This document shows positions 6,727 to 13,074 of a stretch of DNA of 13,707 bases, piece by piece. The notes under the pieces are model-generated. The model searched no databases, was not told the DNA's origin, and saw nothing but the letters and a program-made list of their open reading frames with translations. Position 1 is the stretch's first letter. The number at the start of each line of letters is the position of its first letter. The DNA lies in assembly GCA_021815285.1 (NCBI GenBank), contig JAKAHE010000033.1:1-13707 (forward strand), written 5' to 3'. A program made the position numbers and the translations under genes. The DNA comes from Nitrospirota bacterium (GTDB lineage: Bacteria > Nitrospirota > JACRHJ01).

Positions 6727-7053
6727 TTAAGAATTCACCAGGACGAACACCCTGTAGCAGAACCACATTACAGGCAGGATGAAAACAAGCAGAAACCACC
6801 GGCTCTTGTGCATAATTCCCCAGAAAACCAGACCGACAACCGAATAGAAAGCGCCGTTTGCGGCAATCGAGAGCGCCAGGTATCCGAACCTCGCGTTAGC
6901 GGACCGTCCAGGGTCGGCAAGGAAGACGGAACCCGGCCAGAAGACCACGACAGACCAGGAACCGAAATCCTCCCTCAGAAAGTGCCAGGCGAACTCGAAA
7001 AAAAACGGGGCAAAAAGACCCGCAAGGCCGGATACAACGACATATTTTCTCAT
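6727..7053 (-). CDS. Small integral membrane protein, unknown function
   Basis: The product is 108 residues with at least three hydrophobic segments (about 4-22, 57-80 and 86-105) and a further hydrophobic patch at 33-46, predicting an inner-membrane protein. Notable residues are Pro/Phe/Trp-rich stretches (LFAPFFFEFAWHFL, SVVVFWPGSVFLADPG). I recognise no family or catalytic motif. The ATG at 7053 is preferred. An ATG six codons earlier is possible, and a longer frame to 7101 would translate the REP-like repeat, so that extension is rejected. The ribosome site is poor (AGGA about 11 bases upstream). The stop is 7 bases before rnr, so the two genes are probably cotranscribed; whether the function relates to RNA decay is unknown. 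Confidence 0.65.
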   Translation of the reverse strand: MRKYVVVSGLAGLFAPFFFEFAWHFLREDFGSWSVVVFWPGSVFLADPGRSANARFGYLALSIAANGAFYSVVGLVFWGIMHKSRWFLLVFILPVMWFCYRVFVLVNS

Positions 7054-7079
7054 ATGGTTCTCGTCCTGCATTTTGCTGC

Positions 7080-7154
7080 CATTGCGAACAAAGTGAAGCA
7101 ATCTCCGGTTCTAAAATTCTTGGATTGCCGCGTCGCATTCTGCTCCTCGCAATG
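7080..7154. repeat. Nested inverted repeat (REP-pair/BIME-like element)
   Basis: Outer arms CATTGCGA (7080-7087) and TCGCAATG (7147-7154) enclose inner arms GCAATC (7098-7103) and GATTGC (7123-7128). The arms match the interspersed repeat type written GTCATTGCGAGG...GGCAATC that I recall from many bacterial genomes. Two such units face each other here and could fold into one long hairpin in the RNA upstream of the membrane-protein gene. Confidence 0.65.
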
Positions 7155-7166
7155 ACAAACTCCATC
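7130..7166. repeat. 37-bp direct repeat, copy 1
   Basis: The 37 bases at 7130-7166, beginning GCGTCGCATTCTG and ending AAACTCCATC, recur identically at 7197-7233, 67 bases away. The unit includes the right arm of the nested inverted repeat. Confidence 0.85.
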
Positions 7167-7196
7167 CTGAACGCAGAGGCTGATCAGATGCAGGCG

Positions 7197-7233
7197 GCGT
7201 CGCATTCTGCTCCTCGCAATGACAAACTCCATC
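7197..7233. repeat. 37-bp direct repeat, copy 2
   Basis: Identical to 7130-7166. It lies 20 bases past the thioesterase stop codon on the minus strand. The 30 bases between the copies are unique within the window. Perfect identity suggests a recent local duplication or two insertions of the same element. Confidence 0.85.
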
Positions 7234-7253
7234 GGTCGCAGCAAATTTCCGCT

Positions 7254-7679
7254 TCATTTGACCTTTACCAGCAGCCCTTCCGCCTCCGCCACAACCGTCC
7301 CGTCGTCCTTCACGGCCTCGGCAGAGGCCTCGACAGTCCGCCCCGATTCCTTGAGTATCCTGCCCGTAACCCGGACATTCTCGCCCACCATCAGCGGCTT
7401 TTTGAACCGCACGGTAAGCTTCCCGGTAACGGCGTTCATCCCAAAGGAATACGCGAGCTTCGTCATGGCCTCGTCGAGGACGGCGGAGATTATGCCGCCG
7501 TGGACGACGTCCTTATAGCCCTGCCAGGTCTTCGCGGGAGTAAAATCCGCCGCAAGAGATTTATTCTCCCTGTCCAGGCTGAAAACAAGCCTCAATCCCC
7601 CATGATTGTCCTGCCCGCACACGAAACACATCTTGTCGTCGTCCAGTTCCACGATCGCCTCCGAGGTCAGCCGATTCAT
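7254..7679 (-). CDS. PaaI-like hotdog-fold thioesterase
   Basis: The 141-residue protein fits the 4HBT/PaaI thioesterase superfamily, cytosolic enzymes that hydrolyse acyl-CoA thioesters. The N-terminal CFVCGQDNHGGLRLVF (18-33) is the usual opening of the small-molecule thioesterase subgroup. The central helix carries HGGIISAVLDEAM (60-72), where the acidic residue (D69 or E70) is the likely catalytic base. LTVRFKKPLMVGENVRVTGRI is the following strand pair. Substrate cannot be predicted. The ATG at 7679 has only a weak AAAGA ribosome site. It is transcribed divergently from the FecR-domain gene and has its own promoter candidate at 7719-7747. The downstream 200 bases hold the repeat block rather than a terminator. 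Confidence 0.85.
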   Translation of the reverse strand: MNRLTSEAIVELDDDKMCFVCGQDNHGGLRLVFSLDRENKSLAADFTPAKTWQGYKDVVHGGIISAVLDEAMTKLAYSFGMNAVTGKLTVRFKKPLMVGENVRVTGRILKESGRTVEASAEAVKDDGTVVAEAEGLLVKVK

Positions 7680-7718
7680 GTAATCTTTTTGTCAGGCCTT
7701 GCGTCTAAGATATTAAAT

Positions 7719-7747
7719 ATGATAACCTTTTCGGAAATGCTCTTCAA
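7719..7747 (-). promoter_or_regulatory. Promoter candidate for the thioesterase gene
   Basis: Minus strand: TTGAAG (7742-7747), 17-base spacer, TATCAT (7719-7724). Predicted start is near 7712, about 33 bases before the ATG at 7679. Confidence 0.5.
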
Positions 7748-7754
7748 GCTTAAA

Positions 7755-7763
7755 TGATATAAT
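7755..7763 (+). promoter_or_regulatory. Extended -10 promoter for the FecR-domain gene
   Basis: TGATATAAT contains the extended -10 pattern TGn followed by a perfect TATAAT (7758-7763). No good -35 is seen at the right distance, which is usual for extended -10 promoters. Predicted start is near 7770, about 37 bases before the ATG. The gene's GGAGG ribosome site is at 7797-7801. Confidence 0.5.
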
Positions 7764-7806
7764 GGAATAAATCGGAATCCCATCGGCAACAAGTATGGAG
7801 GAATAA

Positions 7807-9735
7807 ATGAGAATCCTTTTCCGCCGGGCAAGACCTGTTTTTTTGGTTATTCTTTCCATTTTTCTGGTTTCATGCTTCCTTGGCCGCGCGTCAGCCGACG
7901 ATGGCGCGGGCGCGCAAAGCAGCCTCGGGATGGCGCGTGTTACGCTGATTCGCGGAGACGGCTCTTTCAACGGCAAGGACACGAACGCCTGGGCCGCCCT
8001 TTCGCCCAATTTCTCGCTTCAGAACGGCGACAGGCTCTGGGCCGGGGATAACTCGAAGATAGAAGTCCAGTTCTCCGGCGGGCACATGGCCTGGCTGAAC
8101 TACCAGACCGAGCTCGACATCACCGACATGGAGCAGGGCAAGGGCCTTGCAATCCAGGTGGGTCTTGCCTCAGGCGAGGCGTCTTTCGCCACCAGGCACA
8201 TGGGCCGCGACGACGTCTTTCAGGTGGATACCCCGAACGCCTCGGTCCGGGCCTACGACCGCGCACGCTTTCGCGTCACCGTCCTCGGGGACGGAACCAC
8301 GCAGATAGGCGTCGCGGACGGCAGGGTCGAGCTTGAGAGCACGGCGGGCCTCTCCGACATAAACGCGGGCGATATGGTCGAAATAGAAACCGACGGCAGC
8401 ATAAATACGAGCGCCCTGCCGGAGAAGGACGACTGGGACAGGTGGGTCGATGCCAGGTGGGATCGCTATACCAGACCTTCGAGGAGCGCCAGGTATCTCC
8501 CGCCCGCCCTCGACGAATACAGCTACGAGTTCGATAGCGGCGGACGGTGGGTGGACAACCCCGGTTACGGCAATGTATGGGTCCCGGCGGTTGGCCCGGC
8601 GTGGTCTCCGTATTCCAACGGCAGGTGGGTCTGGATAAACGGCGATTACGTCTGGCTCCCCTACGACCCCTGGTATGCCTGCTTCCATTACGGCAGGTGG
8701 TCCTGGTCTCTGTCTCTCGGCTGGTACTGGCTTCCTCCCGCGCCGTCGATCGGGGTATGGTGGTCGCCCGGATACGTCGGCTGGGCATGGAGCGGCGGCG
8801 TGGTCTCGTGGGTTCCGCTTGCCCCCGGCGAGATATATTACGGCTACGGATATTACGGCCCGCACAGCGTAAACCTCAACGTCACGCGCGTGACGGTCAT
8901 AAAGAACGTATATATCAACAGCAGGGTAAATAACGCCGTAGTCGTAGTCAACAGGAACAACTTCCTCAGGGGCCACACTACCCGCATGGCGATATCCGGG
9001 CGGCAGAACCCATTCCTGCACCCGGGCGCGATGGGAGCGCGCGTCATGCCCGGAACCCCCGCGAGGCACATAAAACCGATACGTGCCACGATGGACCCGC
9101 GGCCCGGGGTAAAACCAAAACACCTGCCACCCGCGCGCATACAGAAGGTCATCCCGGAACTTAAGAAAAGGGCTATTGCCCGCTCGAAAGGTGCATCCGC
9201 GTTCAAGCCGGGGAGGAAACCGCAGAGGGTGCCCTTCAGGGATCTCGGCAGAAAGGCCCCAGCCGGAAGACCGGGAGCCGCTCCCGGCAGAAGACCTGCG
9301 CCTGTGAAGCCGGAAACAAGAGGACAGAGGCCCGGCACATTTCAGGGCGGGAAACAGTGGCCGAGAACGCAGTTCAACAGGAACCGCCCGGCGCCTCCCG
9401 GCAGAGGAACTGCACCCGCGAGAGAACGGGGGCGTCTTCGACAACCGGGGGCGCAAGAGAGAAGGGGCGAATCGGTTCCGGCAAGGCCCGCAATCCAGGA
9501 GAGGGGCAGGCAGCGAGTTTCGCCGGAGGGGAGGCCGGCCCCGTCGGGCCGGACGACAAGGGAATTTCAGGCCCCGCCGGGAAGCAGGGCGCCCCAGGCC
9601 GGCAGAGCGGCGGCCCCAGGGCCGAAAGGCCAGTCCGGCCAGAGAGGGCAGGTAAAAAATCAGAAGCGGCCCGCCCAGCCTAAAGGAAAAGAAGGGAAAA
9701 AAGAGCGGCCAAAACAGCGCGAGGAGGGGCGTTAA
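7807..9735 (+). CDS. Exported FecR-domain / Trp-rich (DUF6600-like) protein with basic low-complexity tail
   Basis: This 642-residue envelope protein is the only plus-strand gene in the window. The N-terminus has RR-rich basic residues, a hydrophobic stretch (10-22) and LVSC at 20-23, which fits a lipobox; cleavage after ASA at residue 30 by signal peptidase I is the alternative. Residues about 42-205 form a FecR-like domain (GMARVTLIRGDGSF, GDRLWAGDNSKIEVQF, DTPNASVRAYDRARFRV). Residues 238-345 are a Trp/Tyr/Pro/Gly-rich repeat region with 16 Trp between 248 and 335, built from GRWV, VWVP, WSPY, VWLPYDPW and WYWLPP units, characteristic of DUF6600. From about 440 the chain is low-complexity and strongly basic, rich in Pro, Arg, Gly, Gln and Lys. 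GGAGG lies five bases before the ATG. The family's role is not known to me; binding to acidic cell-surface polymers is a guess. Confidence 0.85.
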   Translation: MRILFRRARPVFLVILSIFLVSCFLGRASADDGAGAQSSLGMARVTLIRGDGSFNGKDTNAWAALSPNFSLQNGDRLWAGDNSKIEVQFSGGHMAWLNYQTELDITDMEQGKGLAIQVGLASGEASFATRHMGRDDVFQVDTPNASVRAYDRARFRVTVLGDGTTQIGVADGRVELESTAGLSDINAGDMVEIETDGSINTSALPEKDDWDRWVDARWDRYTRPSRSARYLPPALDEYSYEFDSGGRWVDNPGYGNVWVPAVGPAWSPYSNGRWVWINGDYVWLPYDPWYACFHYGRWSWSLSLGWYWLPPAPSIGVWWSPGYVGWAWSGGVVSWVPLAPGEIYYGYGYYGPHSVNLNVTRVTVIKNVYINSRVNNAVVVVNRNNFLRGHTTRMAISGRQNPFLHPGAMGARVMPGTPARHIKPIRATMDPRPGVKPKHLPPARIQKVIPELKKRAIARSKGASAFKPGRKPQRVPFRDLGRKAPAGRPGAAPGRRPAPVKPETRGQRPGTFQGGKQWPRTQFNRNRPAPPGRGTAPARERGRLRQPGAQERRGESVPARPAIQERGRQRVSPEGRPAPSGRTTREFQAPPGSRAPQAGRAAAPGPKGQSGQRGQVKNQKRPAQPKGKEGKKERPKQREEGR

Positions 9736-9763
9736 TCCGGCGCAACCGGCATGGCCGGGGACA

Positions 9764-10570
9764 TCAGAACCGCGTAAATTTCGCCCCTATGAAGCCTGTT
9801 TTTGAGAGATAATCGGTCAACGGGACTTTCTTTACATAACCTCCGCCGCCGGTCGACCGGACTCGAACCGCGGCGGAGGCTTTTGTTCCGCTTGCATTGA
9901 TTACGTACACGGTAGTCCCGTTAAGGGAAGTCTCGCGGCTTATGATGCCCAGGTGCCCTACAATCTCGCCGACAACGCGCTTCTTGGGGTCTTTTATGAA
10001 ATAAATTATGTCCCCGCTCTCAAGGCGCGAGTAGTATTTCTCTTTCATGAGTTCGGCCTTCGGAATATACTTCACTGTCTTATAACCCCTTGAACCGGGA
10101 ATTTCCTTCGTCGGGGCTATCTCTGACGTTATGTCTTTCCCCCACTTGCCGGACGCTATCATGTCCTCGGCGTATTGGAAGCGGTCGTCGTAGTTTACGA
10201 CATTGCCGTCTTTATCCAGCTTTCCCCTCGTCTTGAACCGCAGATATAGCGCCTCTTTCACGGCCCCTTCCGGCGTTTTGGAGAGCGCAAGCTCCACGGA
10301 GCGGAACACCAGATACATACAGTCCATTTTGTGGTCGGTTACAATCCTCTTCTTCCGCACATACCTGCCAAGAGGGTCGGTATCGTACGGAAAACCCACA
10401 AAATTTTCCGCCCAGAAGGCAATCCTCGCGCCGACGGGCCTATTCTCGACAAGCCTCTGGCGCTCCCGTATTTCCCTGCCGTTAAAAGTCCTGACCCGGC
10501 AGCAGTGGTCGGCTGCGAAAGCGGGGGAGCAGGTCAGTATCAATATCGCCAGCAGGATAAGCTTCTTCAC
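9764..10570 (-). CDS. Exported DUF1460 / NlpC-P60-like protein
   Basis: The 268-residue protein has a signal peptide (MKKLILLAILILTCSPAFA, cleavage after residue 19 or 20). The mature part resembles DUF1460 (PF07313), an NlpC/P60-fold family annotated as N-acetylmuramoyl-L-alanine amidase-like and thought to act on peptidoglycan. Visible family marks are GFPYDTDPLGRY (59-70), the putative nucleophile C84 in KMDCMYLVFRSVE, GDIIYFI (186-192) and the putative catalytic H206 in GHLGII, followed by VYVINASG (221-228). Two adjacent cysteines (23-24) occur just after the signal peptide. GTG at 10570 is the start because AAGGAGG lies seven bases upstream and it begins the signal peptide; the longer frame from a TTG at 10621 has no such support. 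It converges with the FecR-domain gene, leaving 28 bases between stops. A TATAAT at 10621-10626, just past the tRNA terminator, may serve it but lacks a -35. Confidence 0.8.
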   Translation of the reverse strand: MKKLILLAILILTCSPAFAADHCCRVRTFNGREIRERQRLVENRPVGARIAFWAENFVGFPYDTDPLGRYVRKKRIVTDHKMDCMYLVFRSVELALSKTPEGAVKEALYLRFKTRGKLDKDGNVVNYDDRFQYAEDMIASGKWGKDITSEIAPTKEIPGSRGYKTVKYIPKAELMKEKYYSRLESGDIIYFIKDPKKRVVGEIVGHLGIISRETSLNGTTVYVINASGTKASAAVRVRSTGGGGYVKKVPLTDYLSKTGFIGAKFTRF

Positions 10571-10629
10571 TCTTCGTCCTCCTTGCCCTCTATGTCGAGG
10601 TAAAACTTGCACATATGCCAATTATACAG

Positions 10630-10657
10630 AAAAGGCGTCCCGGAAGGAACGCCTTTT
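10630..10657 (-). terminator. Intrinsic terminator after tRNA-Leu
   Basis: In minus-strand RNA, AAAAGGCGUUCC pairs with GGGACGCCUUUU (one U-G pair) around a UUCC loop and is followed by CUGUAUAAU. It begins 6 bases after the CCA end of the tRNA. It also reads as a terminator on the plus strand, with TTTTTT following the stem. Confidence 0.8.
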
Positions 10658-10663
10658 TTATTA

Positions 10664-10748
10664 TGGTGCCGGAGACGAGACTTGAACTCGTACGGGTTGC
10701 CCCACACGCCCCTCAAACGTGCGTGTCTACCAATTCCACCACTCCGGC
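10664..10748 (-). tRNA. leuU: tRNA-Leu (anticodon GAG)
   Basis: The 85-base sequence folds as a class II tRNA: acceptor GCCGGAG with CTCCGGC, discriminator A and encoded CCA. The D arm is TGGTGGAATTGGTAGACA, and the anticodon stem CACGT/GCGTG holds loop TTGAGGG with GAG at positions 34-36. There is a long variable arm GGGGCAACCC, and the T arm is ACGAG-TTCAAGT-CTCGT. GAG reads CUC and CUU leucine codons. Bases match E. coli tRNA-Leu(GAG) at many positions. The 5' end is only 5 bases from the ilvE stop codon, and no promoter fits between them, so it should be processed out of the ilvE transcript. Confidence 0.97.
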
Positions 10749-10753
10749 AAAAT

Positions 10754-11662
10754 TTATGCCTTTGTCAGCCAGTCCTTGTGTTTCCTGGACCTGCCATGAA
10801 CTATATCGAAAAACGTCTTCTGGAGCGAAAGCGTGACCGGGCCGGGTTTGCCGTTTGATATAAGCCTGCCGTCCACCTCGCGTATCGGCGTAACCTCCGC
10901 CGCCGTCCCGGTGAAGAATGCCTCGTCTGCGATATAGACTTCGTCCCTCGTGAACCGCTCCTCCCGTACCTGATAACCAATTTCCGCCGCGAGTTCGATT
11001 ATGGAGTCCCGCGTGATACCCTCAAGGATGGACGTCAGCGGAGTAGTTTTTATGATACCCTTCCTCACTATGAAAATATTCTCACCGCTGCCCTCGGCGA
11101 CATATCCCTCGGGGTCGAGAAGCATGGCTTCGTCGCAGCCCGCCGCCCTCGCCTCGTGCTTGGCAAGCTGTGAGTTCATATACGAGCCGGTGGCCTTGGC
11201 GCGGGTCATGGTGATATTCACATGGTGTCTGGTAAAGGAGCTGGTCTTTACCCTTATGCCGTTTTTTATGCCGTCGTCGCCAAGGTACGCCCCCCAGGGC
11301 CAGCAGGCGATTGTCACGTTAATCGGGCCGGAAACGTAAAGCCCCATCGCCCCGTAGCCGATATATACAAGCGGCCTGACGTAACATTCCTCAAGCTTGT
11401 TCGCCTTTACAGTCTGTATGACGGCCTTCTTTATATCAGCCTTCTTGTACGGCACGTCCATCTGGAATATGTGGGCTGAGTCGAAAAGCCGGTCGATATG
11501 CTCGTCAAGGCGAAAGACATATGAGCCGCCCTTGCCCTTGTAGCACCGTATGCCTTCAAATACCGCAAGGCCGTAGTGAAGGCTGTGCGCCATCACATGC
11601 ACCTTGGCGTCGGCCCACGGGACGAGCTTGCCGTCCATCCATATCTTCTCGGTCTCTTTCAA
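10754..11662 (-). CDS. ilvE: Branched-chain amino acid aminotransferase
   Basis: This PLP enzyme performs the last step of leucine, isoleucine and valine synthesis (and the first of their breakdown), exchanging the amino group with glutamate/2-oxoglutarate. The 302-residue product is full length for class IV (fold type IV) aminotransferases. It has IWMDGKLVPWADAKVHVMAHSLHYG near the N-terminus, the Schiff-base lysine K156 in TRAKATGSYMNSQLAKHEA, the PLP-ring-contacting E190 in GYVAEGSGENIF, and FFTGTAAEVTPI (249-260). The start is TTG at 11662, nine bases after AAGGAG; the next in-frame ATG (residue 9) would remove conserved residues. It has its own promoter and runs straight into tRNA-Leu(GAG), five bases beyond its stop, so a leucine-synthesis enzyme and a leucine tRNA share a transcript. 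No leader peptide or T-box is visible in the short leader of about 30 bases. Confidence 0.95.
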   Translation of the reverse strand: MKETEKIWMDGKLVPWADAKVHVMAHSLHYGLAVFEGIRCYKGKGGSYVFRLDEHIDRLFDSAHIFQMDVPYKKADIKKAVIQTVKANKLEECYVRPLVYIGYGAMGLYVSGPINVTIACWPWGAYLGDDGIKNGIRVKTSSFTRHHVNITMTRAKATGSYMNSQLAKHEARAAGCDEAMLLDPEGYVAEGSGENIFIVRKGIIKTTPLTSILEGITRDSIIELAAEIGYQVREERFTRDEVYIADEAFFTGTAAEVTPIREVDGRLISNGKPGPVTLSLQKTFFDIVHGRSRKHKDWLTKA

Positions 11663-11697
11663 GGCTTAAAACTCCTTAAAGTTTGGGAAGGTTTTAA

Positions 11698-11727
11698 ATA
11701 ATATCAGAACGTCCGCAGCAATGTCAA
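11698..11727 (-). promoter_or_regulatory. Promoter for ilvE-tRNA-Leu
   Basis: Minus strand: consensus TTGACA (11722-11727), 18-base spacer and TATTAT (11698-11703) preceded by TGA, an extended -10 feature. Predicted start is near 11691. It lies immediately after the scpB stop. Confidence 0.75.
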
Positions 11728-11735
11728 AACTTTTT

Positions 11736-12353
11736 TCAAGATATTACGGTTTGCTCAATTTCCGGCCCGTCCAGGCCCGGAAGCTCCGGCTCGAGGTTGC
11801 CGAGAATTGAATTCTCCTCCATGCCGAGTTCCCTCTCCAGTTCCCGAAGCGACGGAAGCGAAGATAAGTCCTTAAGGCCGAAATACTGGAGGAACTCCGC
11901 CGTGGTCGAATACATTATGGGCTTGCCCGGAACGTCCTGCCGCCCGGCAATCCTTATAAGCCGCCTCTCAAGCAGGGTCTTGATGACCCCGTCCGCGCTG
12001 ACCCCCCTGATGGCCTCTATCTCCGCCCGTATTATCGGCTGGCGGTAGGCGATAATAGCCAGCGTTTCAAGGGCGGGAGACGACAGCCTCGGCGGCTTTA
12101 TCTTCTGAAGGCGTTTTATGTATGGAGCGTATTCCGGCCTGGTGACAATCTGGTAGCCTCCGGCAAGCTCGGCAATTCTGACGCCCCTGTGCGCCGAGCT
12201 AAAATCCTCCTGTAGGGACAGAAGCGCGTTTTTTATTCCCTCGGCATCTATCCCGGAGTCGTCCAGGGTATCCCTTATTTTCTTCAGGCTCAAAGGGGTA
12301 TCCGAGACATATAAAAGCGCCTCGATTGTCGCCTTCATGTTATGAAATTCCAT
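11736..12353 (-). CDS. scpB: Segregation and condensation protein B
   Basis: ScpB is the kite (winged-helix) subunit that, with ScpA and SMC, forms the condensin-like complex needed for chromosome segregation. The 205-residue product shows the family opening TIEALLYVSDTPLSLKKIRDTL, the first winged helix up to GGYQIVTRPEYAPYI, and the conserved second winged-helix block LSSPALETLAIIAYRQPIIRAEIEAIRGVSADGVIKTLLERRLIRIAGR. GKPIMYSTTAEFLQYFGLKDLSSLP follows, then an acidic tail. The chosen ATG at 12353 overlaps the end of scpA by 14 bases and is preceded by AAGGCGGTGGCGG. An in-frame ATG at 12338, just past the scpA stop, is an alternative and would remove five residues. Either way translation is probably coupled to scpA. 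Confidence 0.95.
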   Translation of the reverse strand: MEFHNMKATIEALLYVSDTPLSLKKIRDTLDDSGIDAEGIKNALLSLQEDFSSAHRGVRIAELAGGYQIVTRPEYAPYIKRLQKIKPPRLSSPALETLAIIAYRQPIIRAEIEAIRGVSADGVIKTLLERRLIRIAGRQDVPGKPIMYSTTAEFLQYFGLKDLSSLPSLRELERELGMEENSILGNLEPELPGLDGPEIEQTVIS

Positions 12354-13074
12354 CCGCCACCGCCTTCATTATACGGATTACGCCGTACTGCTCGGACTGG
12401 AATATCCTGACCGCACGAAGCCTCGCAAGCTCCAGAAGCGCCAGGAACGTGACGACGACCTGGCCTTTTGTCCTGTCTTCCTCGAAAAGGCCGTCGAACG
12501 TGATGCTGTCCAGCCCTGAGAGCAGATCAAGTATCTGGTTTATCCTGTCCGTGATGCTTATGCCATCGGAACCTACGTCATGAAATTTTCCGGCGGGGGC
12601 GCTGGCGAGAACCTTCTTGAACGCGTCCAGCAGGTCCATCAGCCCGAAGTTGAAAAGCGCCTCCTCCTGAAGCTCGCCACCGTCCTCCCATGCGCCTTTC
12701 GCCGAACGGCCGAAGACCTCTCTCCAGAGTTTTTCGCGCGCGCCAAGCTCTTCCGCCGCCTCCTTGAACTTCTTGTATTCGAGAAGCCTCTCGACAAGCT
12801 CTTCCCTGGGGTCTACGCCATCATCCTCGCCCTCGCCTTCTGCGGGCGGGAGGAGCATCCGGGACTTTATCTGCGCGAGAGTCGCCGCCATTACAAGGAA
12901 CTCCCCCGCGACCTCAAGGTTAAGCTCCTTCATCAGCTCTATATATTCCAGGTACTGCTCCGCGATTCGCGCGACGGGGATGTCGTATATGTCCACCTCT
13001 TCCTTGCGGATGAGATGGAGCAGCAAGTCCAGAGGACCCTCGAACAGTGGGATTTTTATGCTGTAGTCGGTCAT
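12340..13074 (-). CDS. scpA: Segregation and condensation protein A
   Basis: ScpA is the kleisin that bridges the SMC heads and binds a ScpB dimer. The 244-residue product has the N-terminal signature IPLFEGPLDLLLHLIRKEEVDIYDIPVARIAEQYLEYI (8-45) and the helix AGEFLVMAATLAQIKSRMLLPP (56-77). An acidic linker (EGEGEDDGVDPREELVE) and the C-terminal winged-helix part VVTFLALLELARLRAVRIFQSEQYGVIRI complete it. The ATG at 13074 overlaps the trpS stop codon (ATGA), with GGG in ATAGGGAT just upstream. Operon trpS-scpA-scpB; no promoter is seen inside it. Confidence 0.96.
   Translation of the reverse strand: MTDYSIKIPLFEGPLDLLLHLIRKEEVDIYDIPVARIAEQYLEYIELMKELNLEVAGEFLVMAATLAQIKSRMLLPPAEGEGEDDGVDPREELVERLLEYKKFKEAAEELGAREKLWREVFGRSAKGAWEDGGELQEEALFNFGLMDLLDAFKKVLASAPAGKFHDVGSDGISITDRINQILDLLSGLDSITFDGLFEEDRTKGQVVVTFLALLELARLRAVRIFQSEQYGVIRIMKAVADGIS

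Noticed and set aside
7080..7233. CRISPR-like array
   Set aside because: Only two direct copies with one 30-base spacer, internal nested palindromes of a REP type, and no cas genes.
6896..7244. Short minus-strand frames containing EFVIARSRMRR or CHCEEQNATRQSK
   Set aside because: These strings are translations of the repeat block at 7080-7233, a frequent source of spurious small genes.
8170..9456. 428-codon open frame antisense to the FecR-domain gene
   Set aside because: The opposite strand encodes a protein with a signal peptide, FecR fold and Trp repeats with a good ribosome site. The antisense product is Arg/Pro-rich without domain motifs and arises from G+C-rich codons.
9746..9758. CCGGC-ATG-GCCGG palindrome in the convergent gap as a terminator
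   Set aside because: Only a 5-bp stem with no T-tract on either strand.
10571..10621. N-terminal extension of the DUF1460 protein from a TTG start
   Set aside because: It would bury the signal peptide behind 17 polar residues, while the GTG at 10570 has a near-perfect ribosome site.
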